This document shows positions 17,886 to 27,569 of a stretch of 64,000 nt of DNA, piece by piece. The notes under the pieces were generated by a model. That model saw only the letters and a program-made list of their open reading frames with translations. It did not search any database and was not told the origin of the DNA. Source of the DNA: Novosphingobium taihuense (GTDB lineage: Bacteria; Pseudomonadota; Alphaproteobacteria; Sphingomonadales; Sphingomonadaceae). The position numbers and the translations under genes were made by a program. The stretch covers positions 178,438-242,437 of the forward strand of contig NZ_VLKJ01000007.1 of NCBI RefSeq assembly GCF_007830315.1, written 5' to 3'. Every line of letters starts with the position of its first letter. The stretch's first letter is position 1.

Positions 17886-19301
17886 TCAGATGTGGATTGC
17901 CCGCCCGTAAGCCGCAAGCACGCTTTCGTGCATCGATTCGCTGATGGTCGGATGCGGGAAGACCGTGTGCATCAGTTCAGCTTCCGTGGTTTCGAGCGTC
18001 TTGCCCACCACATAGCCCTGGATCATCTCGGTCACTTCGGCGCCAATCATGTGCGCGCCCAGCAGTTCGCCGGTCTTGGCGTCGAATACGGTCTTCACGA
18101 AGCCTTCGGGCTCGCCCAGCGCAATCGCCTTGCCATTGCCGATGAACGGGAAGGTGCCAACTTTCACTTCGTAACCCGCTTCCTTGGCCTTGGCCTCGGT
18201 CAGCCCAACGCTGGCAATCTGCGGGTGGCAATAGGTGCAGCCCGGGATGTTGCCGCGATCCATCGGGTGCGGATGGACGTCCTTGTTGCCAAGCTCAGCC
18301 GCGATTGTTTCAGCGGCAATCACGCCTTCGTGGCTAGCCTTGTGCGCCAGCCAAGGGCCATCAGTCACGTCGCCGATTGCCCAGATGCCGCCAACGTTGG
18401 TCCGGCCATAGCCGTCCGTCTTGATGTGGAAGCGCTTGTCAGGATCGATCCTGCACTCCTCGAGGCCAATATTCTCGACATTTGGAACGATGCCGACTGC
18501 AACGATGACATGGCTGAAGTCAGCCTCCAGAACGCTGCCATCCTTCTTGGTGATCGCAGCCTTCACTCCGTCCTTGCCCACGGCGAGGGACTTGACGCCC
18601 GCTTTGGTCAGGATGGTCATGCCTTGCTTTACCAGCGCCTTCTCTAGGAAGGCCGAGACGTCCGCGTCTTCGACCGGGACGATGCGGTCCATCATCTCCA
18701 CGACAGTGACCTTGGAGCCCATGTCATTGTAGAAGCTGGCGAACTCGATACCGATTGCGCCAGAACCGATCACCAGCAGGTTGGACGGCAGTTCCTTTGG
18801 GGTCATCGCGTGGCGATAGGTCCACACGCGCTCGCCATCAGCCTTGGCGAAAGGCAGATCGCGCGCCCGCGCGCCCGTGGCGATGATGATATGCTTGGCC
18901 TGGAGAACTTCCGTGCCCTTGTCGCTCGTCACTTCAAGCTGGCCCGGTGCCTTGAGCTTGCCGTTGCCCATGTGCACGGTAATCTTGTTCTTCTTCATCA
19001 GGTGCGTGACGCCCTGGTTGAGCTGCTTGGCCACCCCGCGCGAGCGCTTGACCACCGCGTCGAGATCCGCGCGAATGTTGTCTGCAGCAAGACCATAGGC
19101 TGCCGCGTGCTTCATGTGGTTGAGCACTTCGGCCGAGCGCAGCAGCGCCTTGGTCGGGATGCAGCCCCAGTTAAGGCAGATGCCGCCGAGGTTCTCTCGC
19201 TCTACAATCGCGGTTCTCAGGCCGAGCTGCGCGCAGCGGATCGCCGCGACATAGCCGCCGGGGCCCGATCCGAGGACGATGACGTCATATTGGTCAGCCA
19301 C
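17886..19301 (-). CDS. lpdA: Dihydrolipoyl dehydrogenase (E3)
   Basis: 471 residues. FAD-binding GSGPGGYVAA at the N terminus, redox-active disulphide GGICLNWGCIPTKA (about 40-53), NAD-binding GSGAIGIEFASF and the C-terminal HPHPTISE with the catalytic His-Glu. It reoxidises lipoamide in 2-oxoacid dehydrogenase complexes. It lies with the thioesterase and the pyruvate dehydrogenase E2 gene on the same strand, so it most likely serves PDH. It is also the only E3 in the window for the branched-chain complex at 48-52 kb. Confidence 0.96.
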   Translation of the reverse strand: MADQYDVIVLGSGPGGYVAAIRCAQLGLRTAIVERENLGGICLNWGCIPTKALLRSAEVLNHMKHAAAYGLAADNIRADLDAVVKRSRGVAKQLNQGVTHLMKKNKITVHMGNGKLKAPGQLEVTSDKGTEVLQAKHIIIATGARARDLPFAKADGERVWTYRHAMTPKELPSNLLVIGSGAIGIEFASFYNDMGSKVTVVEMMDRIVPVEDADVSAFLEKALVKQGMTILTKAGVKSLAVGKDGVKAAITKKDGSVLEADFSHVIVAVGIVPNVENIGLEECRIDPDKRFHIKTDGYGRTNVGGIWAIGDVTDGPWLAHKASHEGVIAAETIAAELGNKDVHPHPMDRGNIPGCTYCHPQIASVGLTEAKAKEAGYEVKVGTFPFIGNGKAIALGEPEGFVKTVFDAKTGELLGAHMIGAEVTEMIQGYVVGKTLETTEAELMHTVFPHPTISESMHESVLAAYGRAIHI

Positions 19302-19314
19302 GCAAATGCTCCTG

Positions 19315-19701
19315 TCAGTCTGTCTGCGGCAAAGGCCGCGGTTTGCGTTCGTCGTCTATGGCGACGAAGAAGAATTTCGCTTGCGTCACTTTCTGGCGAT
19401 CTTCGCCGGTCCGTGCCCGCCGCCAGGTTTCCACGTCGATCGTCATCGAAGTGCGGCCGGCCTTGGTGAGGTGCGCATAGACGGAAACTTCGTCGCCGAC
19501 GTGCACCGGGTGATGAAAAGTCATGCCTTCGACAGCAATCGTTGCGGCACGGCCCTTGGCCCTTCGTGCCGCAACAATGCCTGCTGCCATGTCCATCTGG
19601 GCCATCAGCCATCCGCCAAAGATATCGCCGGCAGGATTGGCATCAGCTGGCATGGCCGTGATGCGGATGGCCGGTTCCCCTGTCGGTAGCGGATCGGCCA
19701 T
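19315..19701 (-). CDS. Acyl-CoA thioesterase, hotdog fold (YciA-like)
   Basis: 128 residues with the YciA/BFIT signature: MPADANPAGDIFGGWLMAQMD containing the catalytic Asn/Asp region, then GMTFHHPVHVGDEVSVYA. It hydrolyses acyl-CoA thioesters in the cytoplasm. The 13-bp gap to lpdA and 22-bp gap to the E2 gene put it in the PDH operon, which suggests it balances CoA pools there (inference). Confidence 0.88.
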   Translation of the reverse strand: MADPLPTGEPAIRITAMPADANPAGDIFGGWLMAQMDMAAGIVAARRAKGRAATIAVEGMTFHHPVHVGDEVSVYAHLTKAGRTSMTIDVETWRRARTGEDRQKVTQAKFFFVAIDDERKPRPLPQTD

Positions 19702-19723
19702 CTCTTCACCCCTGCGAATAGGA

Positions 19724-21022
19724 TCAGGCTACGAGACCAAGCGGGTTCTCGATCAGGCTCTTGAATGCCTGCATCAGTTCGGCGCCATCTGCGCCATCAA
19801 TTGCGCGGTGGTCGAAGCTGCCGGTAGCCGACATCACGGTTGCGATGCCAAGTGCACCGTCAATCACATAGGGCCGCTGCTCGCCGGCGCCGACCGCCAT
19901 GATCATCGCCTGCGGCGGGTTGATTACCGCATCGAAGCTCTTGATCCCGAACATGCCGAGGTTCGAAAGCGAAGCCGTGCCACCCTGGTATTCATGCGGC
20001 TGCAGCTTGCCTTCGCGCGCCTTGCCAGCCAGCGCCTTCATTTCGGTGGCGATGGCCGAGACCGACTTGGCTCCGGCATCCACGATGATCGGCGTGATCA
20101 GGCCCGAAGGTGCGGCAACGGCCACCGAAATGTCGGCGCGCTTGAAGCTGCGCAACTCTTCGCCTGCAAAGCTGACGTTGCACTTGGGCACCTGCACCAG
20201 CGCCTTGGCAAGCGCCTTGATGATCAGGTCGTTCACCGAGAGCTTCACGCCCTGCGCTTCGAGTGCCTTGTTCAACTGGCCACGCAGCTTGAGCAGCGCG
20301 TCGAGCTGGATGTCGACTGTGAGATAGATGTGCGGGATTGTCTGCTTGGCCTCGGTGAGGCGACGCGCGATGGTCTTGCGCACGTTGTTCAGCTTGGCCG
20401 CTTCGTAGGGGATGCCGAAGTCGGGAACTGCAGCGGTTGCCGGTGCGCTTGCACGAGTGGTCGCAGCTGCAGGAGCGGGGGCGACTGCGGGTGCAGTTGC
20501 TGGAGCCGCCGCCGGAGCAGCGCCGGGCTTTGCAACTTCGACATCGGCCTTCACGATGCGGCCGTTCGGACCCGAACCTGCAACGCCCGAAAGATCGACG
20601 CCCTTGTCGGCAGCGATGCGCTTGGCGAGAGGGCTCGCGACGATTCGATCGCCCTTGGCAGCCGGAGCAGCAGCAGCCACCGGCGCGGCAGCAGGTGCGG
20701 GTGCCGGCGTCGGCGCAGGGGTTGGCTTTGGCGCTGCTGCCGGAGCCGCCGCCTTGGGAGCAGGCGCGCTGGCATCCTCGTCTTCGCCCGCGATCATCGC
20801 GATCACGGTGCCGACCTTCACCCCTTCCGAACCTTCGGCCACGTCGATCGACACGATCGTGCCTTCGTCAACCGCTTCGAACTCCATCGTCGCCTTGTCG
20901 GTCTCGATCTCGGCCATGATGTCGCCCGAGGAAACCTTGTCGCCCACTTTGACCAGCCACTTTGAGAGAGTCCCCTCTTCCATCGTGGGCGAGAGAGCGG
21001 GCATCTTGATGGCGATGGGCAT
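19724..21022 (-). CDS. pdhC: Pyruvate dehydrogenase E2, dihydrolipoamide acetyltransferase
   Basis: 432 residues from the ATG at 21022 ([20 protein letters not shown]). An upstream ATG at 21085 would add an unrelated N-terminal tail. One lipoyl domain with [12 protein letters not shown], an Ala/Pro hinge, an E1/E3-binding domain ([19 protein letters not shown]), a second very Ala/Pro-rich linker, and the catalytic domain ending with [15 protein letters not shown]. It transfers acetyl groups to CoA in the PDH core. The E1 genes are not in the window. Confidence 0.94.
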   Translation of the reverse strand: MPIAIKMPALSPTMEEGTLSKWLVKVGDKVSSGDIMAEIETDKATMEFEAVDEGTIVSIDVAEGSEGVKVGTVIAMIAGEDEDASAPAPKAAAPAAAPKPTPAPTPAPAPAAAPVAAAAPAAKGDRIVASPLAKRIAADKGVDLSGVAGSGPNGRIVKADVEVAKPGAAPAAAPATAPAVAPAPAAATTRASAPATAAVPDFGIPYEAAKLNNVRKTIARRLTEAKQTIPHIYLTVDIQLDALLKLRGQLNKALEAQGVKLSVNDLIIKALAKALVQVPKCNVSFAGEELRSFKRADISVAVAAPSGLITPIIVDAGAKSVSAIATEMKALAGKAREGKLQPHEYQGGTASLSNLGMFGIKSFDAVINPPQAMIMAVGAGEQRPYVIDGALGIATVMSATGSFDHRAIDGADGAELMQAFKSLIENPLGLVA

Positions 21023-21191
21023 GGGCGTTTTTCCGTGTCCTGATGGCGTGAAGCAGAGGTGCCGTAGCGGAAACCTCTCCTGCATCTTTTGTCAGGCCCA
21101 TTTCACCAGCATGGCGCGTCGGGTCAAGTGGCTTGCCGCTTGCACCGCATACGAATTTGCCGATACGAGGGTTTCGAGAGGAAAAAGGGAC

Positions 21192-21650
21192 ATGTCGCAG
21201 CGCATCTATCTGGTGATCATGGACGAGACCGACGAGGCGAAGGCTGCCTTGCGTTTCGCTGCACGCCGCGCCGTCCGCACCATCGGCGCCGTTCATATCC
21301 TCGCGCTCGTGCCGCAACAGGAGTTCGTTGCATTCGGCGGAGTGCAGGCCACCATCGAGGAAGAAGCGCGTGACCGGGCGGAAGTTCTCGCCATGACTGC
21401 CGCCGGAAGTCTCGCCAGCGAATCCGGGCTGACCCCGGTGATCGCCGTCCGCCAGGGCGATGGGCCGAAGGTCGTGCGCGAATACCTTGCCGAGCATCCG
21501 GAGATCTCGGCGCTCGTCCTTGGCGCTTCGGGCGGCAACAACCCCGGTCCGCTGGTCACGCACTTTGCCGGGATTGCTGGCCAGCTACCCTGCCCGCTGA
21601 TGATCGTGCCCGGTGCCCTGCCCGACGAGGAAGTCGACCGCTTCAGCTGA
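21192..21650 (+). CDS. Universal stress protein family protein
   Basis: 152 residues from the ATG at 21192, with an upstream GAGAGGAAAAAGGGA. The alpha/beta UspA fold is recognisable by the hydrophobic first strand (RIYLVIMDET) and the C-terminal GASGGNNPGPLVTHFAG, which is a variant of the G-2x-G-9x-G(S/T) ATP loop. Role inferred only at family level: a stress-related nucleotide-binding protein. Its stop is immediately adjacent to the stop of rnr on the other strand. Confidence 0.82.
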   Translation: MSQRIYLVIMDETDEAKAALRFAARRAVRTIGAVHILALVPQQEFVAFGGVQATIEEEARDRAEVLAMTAAGSLASESGLTPVIAVRQGDGPKVVREYLAEHPEISALVLGASGGNNPGPLVTHFAGIAGQLPCPLMIVPGALPDEEVDRFS

Positions 21651-23942
21651 TCACTTCTTCTTGCGCCCTTGGTGGCGGATGTTTGACGGCCGTCCGCGCT
21701 TGCCGGGCACATAGTTGCCTTGCCGCTTGGGCTTGTGGCCCAACTTCTCGCCCCTGCGTTCGATCCGCTGCACGCCTTCGGCCACGTCGACCGGTTCGAA
21801 CTTCAGCGCCCCGGTCAGTGGGTTCGCTTCAGCGAGCCGCAGCTTGAGAATCTGCCCCATGGCAAATTCCTCGCCGCTAAGTTCCCCGATCAACCGCTGC
21901 GCCTTCTCGTCATAGTTGAACCGCTCGGCCCCCAGCGTCGAAATCGGCACCAGTCCGTCCCCGCCAAGCCCGATAATCGTCGCGAACAGGCCGAATTTCT
22001 GCACCCCGGTAATGCGCGTGTCGAACACCTCGCCCACCTTGCCCGAGAGCCATGCGGCCACGTAGCGATCGATGGTATCCCGCTCGGCTTCCATCGCCCG
22101 CCGCTCGGCATTGCTGATCGCCTCGGACACGCGCGCCAGATCACCGCGGTCTCGGTCCGAAAGCCCTGACGTCGGCGGCAGGTCTGCCTTCGGCCGCGGC
22201 TGCTCCAGCCCATAGGCATCCACCAGCGCGCGATGCACCAGAAGGTCGGAATAGCGCCGGATCGGCGAGGTGAAGTGTGCGTAGGACCCCAGCGCCAAAC
22301 CGAAATGCCCCGCATTGCGCGGCCCGTAATAGGCCTGCGTCTGGCTGCGCAGCACCGCCTCCATGATCAGCGCCTTCTCCGCCTCGTCAGAGATATCCTT
22401 GAGCATCCGGTTGAACAGCGATGGCGTCACCACCTGCCCCAGCGTGAACTTGCGCTCGAACGTGGCGAGATAGTCCTTCAGCGCCACCAGCTTCTCGCGG
22501 CTCGGCGGCTCGTGGATGCGATAAACTACCGGCGCGACCTTTGCCTCCAGCGCCTTGGCCGCCGCCACGTTTGCCGCGATCATGAAGTCCTCGACCACGC
22601 GGTGCGCATCGAGCCGCTCGCGAATCGCGATCTCGGCAATCTTGCCCTGGTTGTCGAGCACCACACGCCGCTCTGGCAGCTCAAGGTTCAGCGGATCACG
22701 CGCATTGCGCGCCTTCTCCAGCAGGCGCCATGCTGCCCACAGGTTCTGCAGGTGCGCCTCGGCCTCGTCCGCATCGATCCGCCGCTGCGCCTCCTCATAG
22801 GCGATCACTTCGGCAATCCGAACGACTGCGCGGGTAAACCGCCATTCCCGGATATGGCCAGAACTGTCGATGGACAGATGGCAGGCCATCGCCGCCCGGT
22901 CCGCCCCCATCTTCAGCGAACACACTTCCGCCGAAAGCACTTCAGGCAACATCGGCACGACGCGATCGGGGAAATAGACCGAGTTCCCGCGCTTCCTTGC
23001 CTCACGATCCGTCTGCCCACCCGGCCGCACGTAGAAGCTTACGTCCGCAATCGCGACAACCGCACGGAAGCCCCCTTCCCCGTCAGGCTCTGCCCAGATC
23101 GCATCGTCATGGTCACGCGCATCGGCAGGGTCGATGGCCACGATCGGCAGATGGCGCAGATCCTCGCGAGACTCCTCGCTCACCGGCAGCTTCGCCGCCA
23201 ATTCCGCCTCGGCAATTGCACCTTCGGGGAACACGAAGGGAATGCCGTGCTTGTGGATCGCGATCAGACTGAAGGCTCGGGGCGCCAACGGATCACCCAG
23301 CACCGCTACGACCCGCATTCCGGATCGCGGCGAACGACCAGCAGGCTCGGCCAAGACCAGCTGCCCCTCTTCTGCACCGCCAAGGTCCGAAATCGGCACG
23401 GCATTGCGCACCCGCTTGTCCACGGGAGCGAGCCATCCCTTGCCGGTGCCGTCCAGTTCGACGACGCCCATCATCTGCTCTTCGCCGCCCTGCAGCTTCT
23501 TCATCGGATGGGCAATCCAGCCCTTGCCCGCCTCCTCGGTGCGCGCCAGCACGCGGTCGCCTACACGCAGGGCGGCGTTGCGATCCCGCTGCTTGCCCCG
23601 CGGCTCCACCACCCGCAGGCGCGGCGGCGGGCTGGCATCTTCCGGGCTCCAGCTATCAGGAATGGCCACCGGCTCGCCCTCGTCGATTTCGACGATACGC
23701 AGCACGGTCACCTTCGGCACCCCGCCCATCGCATGAAACGCGCTGCGATTGCCGTCGATCAGCCCTTCCTCGGCCATGTCCTTGAGCAGCGCCTTGAGTG
23801 CGATCTTCTCCGCCCCCTTCAGTCCGAAGGCCTTGGAAATCTCGCGCTTGCCCGCAGGCTCGTCGGACTGGGCGATGAAATCGAGCACCTGCTGGCGCGT
23901 CGGGAGACCTTGCGGAAACTTGAATTTTGCCATCCCGGGCAT
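21651..23942 (-). CDS. rnr: Exoribonuclease R
   Basis: 763 residues (760 if the second ATG at 23933 is used). Winged-helix N terminus, cold-shock domains, RNB catalytic domain with the four Asp cluster (IDPADARDHDDAIWAE), ALGSYAHFTSPIRRYSDL and a C-terminal S1 domain with a basic Lys/Arg tail (GKRGRPSNIRHQGRKKK). It degrades structured RNA 3' to 5'. The minus-strand neighbour downstream in transcription is the convergent usp gene, with no intergenic base between the stops. Confidence 0.95.
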   Translation of the reverse strand: MPGMAKFKFPQGLPTRQQVLDFIAQSDEPAGKREISKAFGLKGAEKIALKALLKDMAEEGLIDGNRSAFHAMGGVPKVTVLRIVEIDEGEPVAIPDSWSPEDASPPPRLRVVEPRGKQRDRNAALRVGDRVLARTEEAGKGWIAHPMKKLQGGEEQMMGVVELDGTGKGWLAPVDKRVRNAVPISDLGGAEEGQLVLAEPAGRSPRSGMRVVAVLGDPLAPRAFSLIAIHKHGIPFVFPEGAIAEAELAAKLPVSEESREDLRHLPIVAIDPADARDHDDAIWAEPDGEGGFRAVVAIADVSFYVRPGGQTDREARKRGNSVYFPDRVVPMLPEVLSAEVCSLKMGADRAAMACHLSIDSSGHIREWRFTRAVVRIAEVIAYEEAQRRIDADEAEAHLQNLWAAWRLLEKARNARDPLNLELPERRVVLDNQGKIAEIAIRERLDAHRVVEDFMIAANVAAAKALEAKVAPVVYRIHEPPSREKLVALKDYLATFERKFTLGQVVTPSLFNRMLKDISDEAEKALIMEAVLRSQTQAYYGPRNAGHFGLALGSYAHFTSPIRRYSDLLVHRALVDAYGLEQPRPKADLPPTSGLSDRDRGDLARVSEAISNAERRAMEAERDTIDRYVAAWLSGKVGEVFDTRITGVQKFGLFATIIGLGGDGLVPISTLGAERFNYDEKAQRLIGELSGEEFAMGQILKLRLAEANPLTGALKFEPVDVAEGVQRIERRGEKLGHKPKRQGNYVPGKRGRPSNIRHQGRKKK

Positions 23943-23972
23943 GTGGTCCCTAAGCCCCGGGATGGCAAGCGC

Positions 23973-25292
23973 TCATGGCTTGGGCAGCGGACCGAACTGA
24001 CCACCCGGAACTGCCGAGGCAACCGGGCTTTCGCTGCCATCCGCCGCCACTGCGCTCACGCCGAACAGCCAGTCGTCGGCCCGAACGCCCGGGAGGCTGG
24101 CCTTGACCTCTGCCGTCTCGAGCACCCGCGTCTCCCACATCGGCGCATCCGTCCGCCGCTGCCACAAGACATAGCGTACCGCGCCCGGCACAGCCTGCCA
24201 TTCCACATCGGTGCTCGGCTGCACCGCGCCCTTGACCGCGGGAGCAGGCGGCATGGGCGTGCGGGCCAGCTTCGCAAGAGCCTGAACATTCAGACGCGTC
24301 ACTCTGGCAAGATAGGGAAAATCCATCTCGTCCACGGTATCGCCGAACTTCACTCCGCCTTCGCTGCGCAAGTCCTGGTGCTGGTGCTCATAGTCCTCGA
24401 CCGCCACCGTAAAGCGTACCGCCGGATAGCCCTTGTCCGAGAACGGCAACTGGTCCCCGCCCCGGCCCAAACGGTCAGCCCGCCAGATCTGCCGCACCGC
24501 CAGTCCCTTCCCGTCCTTCTCGGCAAGCTTGGCCACCCAGCGCGAGATATTGCGCGAAGGACTGTCGTTCTCCCCGCCAAACCTGCGCATCTGCGCCCGC
24601 AAGGCGTCAGTCGAATCGGCGCGCGGCCCTTCGGAAAGCAGGCGCACATGCGCATCGTCCCTGTATCCGTCCGATCCGGTCGAGCCGCCGACGATGTCGT
24701 TGTTGAGCACGGCCTTCACCGTCCAGCCCTGCTGCGCACCGTAGTCCGCCAGCAGCTTGCCCCCGAAAAGACCCTGCTCCTCACCGGAAAGCGTGGCGTA
24801 GATGATGGTCGTCGGAAACTTCTCTTTCGACAGCACACGCGCCGCCTCCAGGACAAGCGCCGTGCCCGAACCGTCATCGTTCGCCCCGGGCGCATCCTTG
24901 ACCGCATCGAGAGGGTCCGAAACCCGGCTGTCGATATGGCCCTGCACGATCACGACTTCGTTTGGCCGCTCACTGCCGCGCTGGATCGCCACCACGTTCA
25001 CAAGTCGCGTCGGCACCGGCACCCGGTCTCCGCTCACAACCGTTTCAGGCAGCACGATCTCGAGGCAGCCCCCACAAGCCGCAGATGTCTTGCGAAACTC
25101 GCCTTCAGCCCATTTGCGCGCCGCGCCGATGCCGCGCTTCGGGTCGGTCTGCGAAGACAGCGTATGCCGCGTGCCGAAGCTGACAAGCTTCTCGACATCA
25201 GCCCGCAACCGAGCCTCGGAAATCGCCTCCTCGGGCGCGGCAAGGGCAGCGGTGGAGGCCAGCAGCGGGAACAGAAGAATAACGCTTTTCAT
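23973..25292 (-). CDS. Secreted M28-family aminopeptidase
   Basis: 439 residues with a signal peptide (MKSVILLFPLLASTAALA). The di-zinc site is complete: GHIDS, GANDDGSG, SGEEQGLFG and a later NDIVGG, with a final His in YEHQHQD. The C-terminal domain (about 340-439) looks like a fibronectin-III-type beta-sandwich. Probable extracytoplasmic peptidase supplying amino acids. It lies between rnr and proS; a terminator separates it from proS. Confidence 0.88.
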   Translation of the reverse strand: MKSVILLFPLLASTAALAAPEEAISEARLRADVEKLVSFGTRHTLSSQTDPKRGIGAARKWAEGEFRKTSAACGGCLEIVLPETVVSGDRVPVPTRLVNVVAIQRGSERPNEVVIVQGHIDSRVSDPLDAVKDAPGANDDGSGTALVLEAARVLSKEKFPTTIIYATLSGEEQGLFGGKLLADYGAQQGWTVKAVLNNDIVGGSTGSDGYRDDAHVRLLSEGPRADSTDALRAQMRRFGGENDSPSRNISRWVAKLAEKDGKGLAVRQIWRADRLGRGGDQLPFSDKGYPAVRFTVAVEDYEHQHQDLRSEGGVKFGDTVDEMDFPYLARVTRLNVQALAKLARTPMPPAPAVKGAVQPSTDVEWQAVPGAVRYVLWQRRTDAPMWETRVLETAEVKASLPGVRADDWLFGVSAVAADGSESPVASAVPGGQFGPLPKP

Positions 25293-25337
25293 GGGGCAAG
25301 CTTACCCTGCGCATCGCCCGCGCCAAGAGCCCCTGAC

Positions 25338-25364
25338 AAAAAGGGTGGCAATCGCTTGCCACCC
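25338..25364 (-). terminator. Intrinsic terminator of proS
   Basis: On the minus strand GGGTGGCAA, a 4-nt GCGA loop and TTGCCACCC are followed by TTTTT. It lies 8-34 bp after the proS stop. Confidence 0.85.
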
Positions 25365-25371
25365 TCTTCGT

Positions 25372-26919
25372 TCAATAAGACCTTGCGATCAGGATCTTCT
25401 CGACCGCAGGATCGCCGGTGAACGGACAGACCCCTTCGGGCTTTGCAGCATCCAATGGCGTGTTGCGGATCGTCAGCTTCAGGGCCTTCAACTGCTCGAC
25501 GACCTTGTCCAGCGCGTCTCCGGTCGGCTTGCTCCAGCCCATCTCCACCCAGCCCGGATACTTGTTGCCTTCAGCAAAATAGGTCTTCAGCCCGGCAAGG
25601 TCGGTCACATCGCGCACGATCTGCGCATCGCGACGGGCTCGCGCCTCTTCGTAGAGTGCAGTCTGGATCGCCTCCAACTCGGCAGCCGCCGAGGCAATGA
25701 ATTCGTCCTTCGCCTGCCCAACGAAGTTCGGCTTGGCGTCGGCGCGCCACAGCTTGTCACGACGAAGAGCTGAAACCATGCCGCCTTCAGCATCGCGTCC
25801 GCCGATCTCAAGAATCAGCGGCACGCCGCGCTTTACCCAGGCCCAACGCTTCTGCGTGGCCTTGCCCGGCCGCTTGTCGAGCAGCACGCGCACGCGCTCA
25901 CCAAAGGCAGATTGCTTGGCCAGAGCCTTGCGGATCTCTTCGCAATAGGCGAGCAGAGCCTCGTCACCGTCGTTGTCGCGCAGCATCGGCAGGATGACGA
26001 TCTGCTGCGGTGCAACCTGAGGCGGCACGCGCAGGCCATCGTCGTCGCCATGCGTCATGATCACGCCGCCGATCAGGCGCGTCGAAACGCCCCAAGAGGT
26101 AGTGTGCGCCAGTGCCTGCTGGCCTTCCTTGTCCTGATAGCGGATGCCCGCAGCCTGCGCGAACGTGGTCCCGAGGTAATGCGAAGTGCCGGCCTGCAAG
26201 GCCTTGCCATCCTGCATCATCGCTTCGATCGAGAACGTCTCGACCGCGCCGGGGAAGCGCTCGTTCTCGGGCTTGGGCCCGGCGATCACCGGCATGGCCA
26301 AAGGACCTTCGGCAAAGGCGCGGTACATTTCTAGCGCGCGCAGTGTTTCCTGCATCGCGTCCGCCTCGTCGGCGTGTGCCGTATGACCTTCCTGCCAGAG
26401 GAACTCGCTGGTGCGCAGGAACATGCGCGTGCGCATTTCCCAACGCACCACGTTGGCCCACTGGTTGACCATCAACGGCAGGTCACGCCACGACTGGACC
26501 CAGCGCGCCATCGCCGCGCCGATCACTGTTTCGGACGTCGGGCGGACAACCAGCGGCTCTTCCAGCTTCGCTTCGGGATCGGGCGTCAAGCCGCCCTTGC
26601 CATCGGAAATCAGGCGGTGGTGCGTAACGACCGCCATTTCCTTGGCAAAGCCTTCGACGTGCTCGGCTTCCTTGGCGAAGTAAGACAGCGGAATGAACAG
26701 CGGGAAGTAGCAGTTTTCGACGCCCGCTTCCTTGATCTCGGCATCCATCAGCTTCTGGATGCGTTCCCAGATGCCGTAGCCCCACGGCTTGATCACCATG
26801 CAGCCACGCACGCCGGATTCCTCGGCAAGCTCGGCCTCGGCGATCACGGCCTGATACCACTGGGCGAAGTCGTCGGCGCGCTTCACATTGAGCGCGTGCT
26901 TTATTGCGGGCTGGTTCAT
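25372..26919 (-). CDS. proS: Prolyl-tRNA synthetase, archaeal/eukaryotic-like type
   Basis: 515 residues. Class II motifs are visible: motif 1 region (GYGIWERIQKLMD, YFPLFIPLSYF), motif 2 (RWEMRTRMFLRTSEFLWQE) and motif 3 (GVSTRLIGGVIM). It lacks the bacterial editing insertion. It has the archaeal/eukaryotic-style C-terminal zinc-domain-like tail ending in Tyr (ILIARSY). It charges tRNA-Pro. This differs from both the E. coli long form and the short mitochondrial-like form seen in many alphaproteobacteria. Confidence 0.93.
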   Translation of the reverse strand: MNQPAIKHALNVKRADDFAQWYQAVIAEAELAEESGVRGCMVIKPWGYGIWERIQKLMDAEIKEAGVENCYFPLFIPLSYFAKEAEHVEGFAKEMAVVTHHRLISDGKGGLTPDPEAKLEEPLVVRPTSETVIGAAMARWVQSWRDLPLMVNQWANVVRWEMRTRMFLRTSEFLWQEGHTAHADEADAMQETLRALEMYRAFAEGPLAMPVIAGPKPENERFPGAVETFSIEAMMQDGKALQAGTSHYLGTTFAQAAGIRYQDKEGQQALAHTTSWGVSTRLIGGVIMTHGDDDGLRVPPQVAPQQIVILPMLRDNDGDEALLAYCEEIRKALAKQSAFGERVRVLLDKRPGKATQKRWAWVKRGVPLILEIGGRDAEGGMVSALRRDKLWRADAKPNFVGQAKDEFIASAAAELEAIQTALYEEARARRDAQIVRDVTDLAGLKTYFAEGNKYPGWVEMGWSKPTGDALDKVVEQLKALKLTIRNTPLDAAKPEGVCPFTGDPAVEKILIARSY

Positions 26920-26942
26920 GGGCTTGCGCGTTAAAGCGCAAA

Positions 26943-26982
26943 ACGCCTTCCCGCAATGCCCGGTGTTGGGCTTGCGGGAAGG
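26943..26982 (-). terminator. Intrinsic terminator of phaR
   Basis: Read on the minus strand: CCTTCCCGCAA, an internal GCCC/GGGC stem, then TTGCGGGAAGG, followed by a short TTTT. It lies in the gap between phaR and proS. Confidence 0.75.
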
Positions 26983-26991
26983 AAAAGGGGG

Positions 26992-27543
26992 TTACTTGGA
27001 AAGCTGGTCGAGCTTCTGCTGCATCTCGGCCATCTGCTTGCGCAGAGCATCCAGATCATCGCCTTCAGTGACAGGCTTGGCTTCGTCCTTCACCGCGCCA
27101 CCGGGAACGAAAGCTGCAGCAGCGGCCTTGAACATTTCCATGTTGCGCTGGGCGATCTGGGCCAGAGGGTTTGCCCCGATGCTTTCTTCAATGGCCTTGC
27201 GCATCTTGGCCTGATTATCGCGGAAGTGATCCATCGATGCTTCAAGGTAACCCGGCAGGAATGCCTGCATCGAATTGCCGTACATCGAGATCAGCTGGCG
27301 CAGGAAGTTGGTCGGCAGCATCTGCTCGCCTGCGGACTCTTCTTCCATGATGATCTGGGTCAGGATGGCATGGGTGAGGTCCGCGCCTGTCTTGGCGTCA
27401 ATCACCTGAAAATCCACATTGTCCTTCACCATCTGGGCAAGATGGTCCAGCGTGATGTAGCTTGAAGTGCTGGTATTGTAGAGGCGACGGTTGGCGTATT
27501 TCTTGATTATCACCGTGCCGCCATTCTTGGAATCACTGGCCAT
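26992..27543 (-). CDS. phaR: Polyhydroxyalkanoate synthesis repressor PhaR
   Basis: 183 residues. It starts with the PhaR/PHB accumulation regulatory domain (VIIKKYANRRLYNTSTSSYI, with VKDNVDFQVIDAKTGADLT), followed by the conserved helical region (QLISMYGNSMQAFLPGYLE) and a Gln-rich coiled-coil tail (ALRKQMAEMQQKLDQL). PhaR binds phaP and its own promoter and is displaced by PHB granules. The upstream region has TGC-rich direct repeats that could be its own operator. No pha genes are in the window. Confidence 0.93.
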   Translation of the reverse strand: MASDSKNGGTVIIKKYANRRLYNTSTSSYITLDHLAQMVKDNVDFQVIDAKTGADLTHAILTQIIMEEESAGEQMLPTNFLRQLISMYGNSMQAFLPGYLEASMDHFRDNQAKMRKAIEESIGANPLAQIAQRNMEMFKAAAAAFVPGGAVKDEAKPVTEGDDLDALRKQMAEMQQKLDQLSK

Positions 27544-27569
27544 GTTGGAGCCCCCGCTGCGACGTTAAA

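Noticed and set aside
19523..20965. 480-codon plus-strand frame opposite the E2 gene
   Set aside because: Cys/Gly/Ser low-complexity product generated by the Ala/Pro linkers of E2 read backwards.
22233..25421. A 1062-codon plus-strand open frame opposite rnr and the M28 peptidase gene
   Set aside because: It is an antisense shadow. Composition is His/Arg/Pro-rich with no domain, while the minus-strand genes have full catalytic motifs.
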